The position numbers and the translations under genes were made by a program. This document shows, in pieces, positions 60,018 to 64,000 of a stretch of DNA of 64,000 nt. Positions within the stretch are counted from its first letter, which is position 1; each line of letters starts with the position of its first letter. Under the pieces are notes generated by a model, which was not told the origin of the DNA, did no database searches, and was given only the letters and a program-made list of their open reading frames with translations. Origin of the DNA: Bursaphelenchus xylophilus (lineage: Eukaryota; Nematoda; Chromadorea; Rhabditida; Aphelenchoididae); NCBI GenBank assembly GCA_904066235.2, contig CAJFCV020000005.1, forward strand, positions 7,249,501 to 7,313,500, in the 5' to 3' direction.

Positions 60018-62198
60018 AACACGTTTTTTCTAAGGATCGAGCGAGGCTCAACTACAGCTGCGACGTTAAATTCAGAGCTGTTCAATTTTGTTCAAACTTT
60101 CAAATATTAGTTGCCTATGAACCCTTATTACGATTTCACAAAAAAATTTCGAAAAAGTTACTGTAGCTGGGCGTACTGTAGCGGAGGTCCATTTTCAGTA
60201 TCTCGGAAAGTACGCACTGTAGAGACAAGCGGTCTTCACCATCATCTTTGTCGTGTTCCAAAACCTATTTTTGTAATTTTCATCCAGGTCCTAACTCATC
60301 GGAAAGCATATGAAATTTGCATCTCTTTGCCCTTAATTTTAATAATCATAACTTTTCTCAAAAAATTTGAATAAATTTCCAGTGATTTTATTTCATGTAA
60401 AGAAACTAGAAGTCTTCACGGTTCGAATGATACCAAAAACTCAAAAATCTGATTCGACACGGTTGCAAACTTGTCTACTGAAATTGACCACCCAAAATTT
60501 CCGATTTTTATTTATTCAAATTTCAAATTTTAATGAGCGTAATTTTTAAAATCAGATGAATACTGTTCACTCAAGGCTGAAAAACCGATTTTTACTAATT
60601 TTTTTGCATGTATTAGGTATAAAAAAAATTTTAATTTGAAAATTATTCATTTTAGTAATCGTAAGTTTTCTAAAAAAATTTGAATAAATTTCCAGTGGTT
60701 TTTTCCTGGATTCTGTGACTAGAAATCATTGCGGTTCGAATGAGTCTAAAAATGACAAAATCTAGTTCGACACGGTTGCAAACTTGTAGTTTGAAGTCGG
60801 CTGCACTTGGCTTAATAACCTGTGTATTAATTCAGGCATTCTGGGGTGTAGCATATATTGTGCAACTATAAAAAGCTTAACAAAGACTGCTTTCAATCGT
60901 TTCATGGCAATTGCGCGTCATTTGTGGATGTTTTGGGTCAGACGTTCAGAACAGGGTTGCACAAGATAAAACCGCTCTATTTCCTTTGCTAGCCATTTTC
61001 TAGCCAGAAAAAATTTTAATGCGGTGCGACAAACGTGAAAGCCTAGGAAACACATGCCTTTCTACTTTAGCCTACTCAAATTTTGCATTTCGATATTATA
61101 CTTGTCATCTATCGACCGGAAAACCAAATAAGCGATTGCGCTTAAAATTGTGATGCTTTTGATCGCACTTTTTTTGAGCAGGATATTATCTTCGTAACAG
61201 CTGTTTTATATGATGCACCAAACAACGTATCTACAGCTCTATAAAATTTATTTATGGAATATAATAATTTTCAAATTAAAAAAATTTTTTATACCTAATA
61301 CATGCAAAAAAATTAGTAAAAATCGGTTTTTCAGCCTTGAGTGAACAGTATTCATCTGATTTTAAAAATTACGCTCATTAAAATTTGAAATTTGAATAAA
61401 TAAAAATCGGAAATTTTGGGTGGTCAATTTCAGTAGACAAGTTTGCAACCGTGTCGAATCAGATTTTTGAGTTTTTGGTATCATTCGAACCGTGAAGACT
61501 TCTAGTTTCTTTACATGAAATAAAATCACTGGAAATTTATTCAAATTTTTTGAGAAAAGTTATGATTATTAAAATTATTAATTTTCATATTTCAAAAAAT
61601 TTTTTTAAAGCCTAATACATGCAAAAATGAGTAAAAATCAATTTTTCAGATCCAAATGAGCAGTAGGCTTCTGATTTTAACAATTAGGCTCGTTGAAACT
61701 TGAAATATAAAAAAAATAAAAATCCAAATTTTTGGGTCGTCAATTTCAGTCGAGACGTTTGCAACCGTGTCGAATCAGATTTTGGAGTTTTTGGTGTCAT
61801 TCGAACCGTAAAGACTTCTAGTTTCCTTATATGAAATAAAATCACTGGAAATTTATTCAAATTTTTTGAGAAAAGTTATGATTATTAAAATTAAGGGCAA
61901 AGAGATGCAAATTTCATATGCTTTCCGATGAGTTAGGACCTGGATGAAAATTACAAAAATAGGTTTTGGAACACGACAAAGATGATGGTGAAGACCGCTT
62001 GTCTCTACGGTGCGTACTTTCCGAGATACTGAAAATGGACCTCCGCTACAGTACGCCCAGCTACAGTAACTTTTTCGAAATTTTTTTGTGAAATCGTAAT
62101 AAGGGTTCATAGGCAACTAATATTTGAAAGTTTGAACAAAATTGAACAGCTCTGAATTTAACGTCGCAGCTATGCTCGACCCTTAGAAAAAACGTGTT
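60018..62198. repeat. 2.2 kb foldback element with internal tandem duplication
   Basis: Outer ends AACACGTTTTTTCTAAGG and its reverse complement bound two long arms that are nearly identical; identical 60- and 87-codon open stretches occur on opposite strands. A unit of about 295 bp (with GACACGGTTGCAAAC and CACTGGAAATTTATTC landmarks) is present once plus a partial copy in the left arm and twice in the right arm. The spacer is about 460-600 bp. Near-identity of the arms implies a young element or ongoing gene conversion. Repeated TACTGTAG words occur in the arms. No target duplication was evident. Confidence 0.88.
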
Positions 62199-63614
62199 TT
62201 AAAAGCTTATTAGAAAAAGGTAATTCAGATAAGGAAACGGCGGAAAATTGAGCGAAAACACGTCTTCAGAATTCTCGGGGTCGCCGGAGGACACCATCAC
62301 GTAATTTTAGAGCGGCTCTAAACATCGTGGCTTAAATTTCAATTGAATTCGAGGAATTACAAAGTTCGTTGAAGAAACTTCTACGAACTTTTTAATTCCT
62401 TCAAGGGAAGTCATCAAATTTTCTTAAATTTGGCTTCAGTGCTCCAGAGAGCATACACATCAGTAACAAAATTTAATGACATGACCGAGATATTCAGCGA
62501 TCTTTATTGACAAAAGGCTGTGGAAAACAGGCAGTAAAAATGTCTGGCCATCCTTCCCCATAAAATCGCCAAACTTGTGTTCCCCAGAAATTTTACTTTC
62601 AGTACATGAAGATCTTCCCAAATGCACCCGAAACATGCAACAAGAGTGACGGAAAACCCATTCAAAAGTAGAGTTATTACCCAGAAAGTTAGGCCTAAAA
62701 AAGAAAAGACTTGACACCAAAAACAAAGCCATAAATCTGATGAAAAATTTGCAATTTTCTACATTGCTCTTGGCCTCTTTGGCCACATCTGAGTAGTCAC
62801 TTAACGGCGATTATCGAGACCTTTAATCAGCTGCCCAAAGAGCCTCAAGGGAAATGTAAAAAATTTGAAATGAGGAAGTTTTTTGAAACGGTTTCTTTTA
62901 CATAAATAAGTGTAGGTGATGCTGTATATGGGAAAGGGACGTTCAAAAAATATTTGAAATAAACCCCTTAGGCAATTATCCAAAAAAAAAATTAAATGTG
63001 AAATATTAGGCATTACAATTCTTTCCATTTTGTGTATGAAAGAAACATTTCACAACTACAGATCCAAAAACTTTGATATGGACCGAAGATCAAAAGGGAT
63101 TATAATTTTTTGATGGGAATTTAAAAATAATTTTATCCGAAGCTTTCATCTATCGATATCTGCAATGTTCTTTAGGAAGAATTTGTAGTCTAAAAGATAT
63201 AAAAAGTGTAAAAATTCCACATTTTAATTTTTTAAAATTCCAAAAAAAACGCTTTGAAATAAATAAAGGCAAATTTGATGAAAATAGTCATAGAAAAGAA
63301 GTCCGGGACTTGAATGAAAGGAGGCTTAATTAATTTAAAAATATGAATCGAATTATCATATTACTGGAACACAAATGATAAAAATTTTATTCAAAAAAAT
63401 ATTTCGGATACTACTTGGGACATAGAGTCCGTAAGATTCCTTCGCCGGTGTCGAAATTTTGAGTTGCGGCGCGAAAAACGGGAAGCCTCAAAAAATCAGA
63501 GAAAAACGGACTGTGCAAATTGCATGGACTTTATGTCTCGAGAAGTATCCTGGCCCTTGATTAAAATTATATAAAAAATCTAGAATAAAGTATCCGAAAG
63601 GCTCCATATCCAAT

Positions 63615-64000
63615 TTAAGAGTAAAAAGTAAGCACACTCTGTTGATTTCCACGCACAAACAGAGTCGGCGGCATGTCCTTGGTCATCAGTTCGAGCCAGG
63701 ACAAGTACAGGGCTCCACTTTTGATGCCCTTCCTTGGAATTGGCATTGAGCTGAAAAGAAGTATTAGAAGTGGGTTCACATCCGGAGGAGTTAATGGGCC
63801 GCTCAGGAACCGCCCTTGTAATCGAGTAATGAGCTTTTTTGAAGTTTTAAATGGCTCAACAAAACGACAAAAAGTTACATTTCGATCAAATAGGGGTTAT
63901 AACGCAATTTTAAAGGCCATAAAACTGCAATGAAATGTGATAAGATGCTTACACAACCACAAGATCAGCCTCAGATGAGTGCTCGCGAAGTAGCTCGGCC
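63615..64000 (-). CDS. Cation-chloride cotransporter SLC12, NKCC/NCC type (C-terminus only)
   Basis: Two minus-strand exons are visible: 64000-63953 ([15 protein letters not shown], running off the window) and 63750-63615. They join with a split Val codon to [19 protein letters not shown], followed by [14 protein letters not shown] and the terminal QQSVLTFYS. This matches the end of the SLC12 cytoplasmic domain. The ending [12 protein letters not shown] is that of NKCC/NCC sodium-dependent members rather than the VRGGGREVITIYS type of KCC proteins. The protein moves chloride with Na+ and/or K+ across the plasma membrane. The intron (63751-63952) is 202 bp. The transport domain lies beyond the right edge. 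Confidence 0.9.

Larger units (their letters stand above)
52122..63614. other. Repeat-rich, gene-poor interval
   Basis: Eleven kilobases with no recognised gene. Structured contents are a mariner-sized element (53515-54724), a small hairpin (58726-58750), a 2.2 kb foldback (60018-62198) and a GCGCTTTGCA motif at about 57301. Remaining reading frames are short and show no domain or splice-consistent extension. Confidence 0.55.

Noticed and set aside
60111..60374. 87-codon reading frame MPMNPYYDF... as a gene
   Set aside because: The identical frame is repeated at 61853-62116 on the opposite strand as part of the foldback; composition is AT-rich and no domain is seen.

Overview
The window reads as nuclear DNA of a nematode. 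Genes are split by many short introns of about 40-60 bp with GTAAG donors and TTTCAG or TTTTAG acceptors. Several start codons sit just downstream of a 3' splice site with no visible upstream exon, as expected for spliced-leader trans-splicing. The gene set fits too: a two-pore K+ channel, a KANSL3-like protein, tandem SLC22-type transporters, a nematode-style receptor tyrosine kinase and a serpentine-like receptor. The species cannot be named from the sequence. All gene models come from reading by eye, and exon limits marked approximate should be treated as such.

Layout, left to right. 1-3834 (+): 3' end of the proteasome activator PA200/PSME4, followed closely by an ERG28-like gene (4058-4610, +). 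4750-5647 (-): a THAP-domain gene whose start codon lies 5 bp from that of a small divergent + gene (5653-5984). 7491-12399 (+): a K2P potassium channel with a 1.5 kb inverted repeat in one intron. 12675-14196 (-): TRMT44-like tRNA uridine 2'-O-methyltransferase. 14451-19077 (+): KANSL3-like NSL-complex subunit. 19278-20482 (-): a four-helix membrane protein. 20.5-25.4 kb is largely gene-poor. 25467-26506 and 26618-30677 (both -): an unrecognised membrane protein 111 bp downstream of the ribosome-biogenesis GTPase BMS1, arranged like an operon. 30968-37897 (-): two tandem SLC22-like transporters rich in hairpin elements. 40399-41408 (-): a serpentine-receptor-like protein. 44452-48326 (+): a receptor tyrosine kinase with two VWA-like extracellular domains. 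48527-49818 (-): a NuSAP-like protein with a SAP domain. 50265-52121 (-): a class A GPCR. 52.1-63.6 kb is gene-poor and repeat-rich. 63615-64000 (-): the C-terminus of an NKCC/NCC-type SLC12 transporter.

The genes do not form one pathway. PSME4, BMS1, TRMT44, KANSL3 and NuSAP are housekeeping or nuclear functions. K2P, SLC12, GPCR, serpentine-like receptor, RTK and SLC22 are membrane functions. The most unusual material is non-coding: at least seven inverted-repeat or foldback elements (three with TA target duplications, one with a 10-bp duplication), an intron holding ten copies of a 9-bp near-palindrome, and a 16-bp motif scattered through the window. No CRISPR array, rRNA or convincing tRNA gene was seen.
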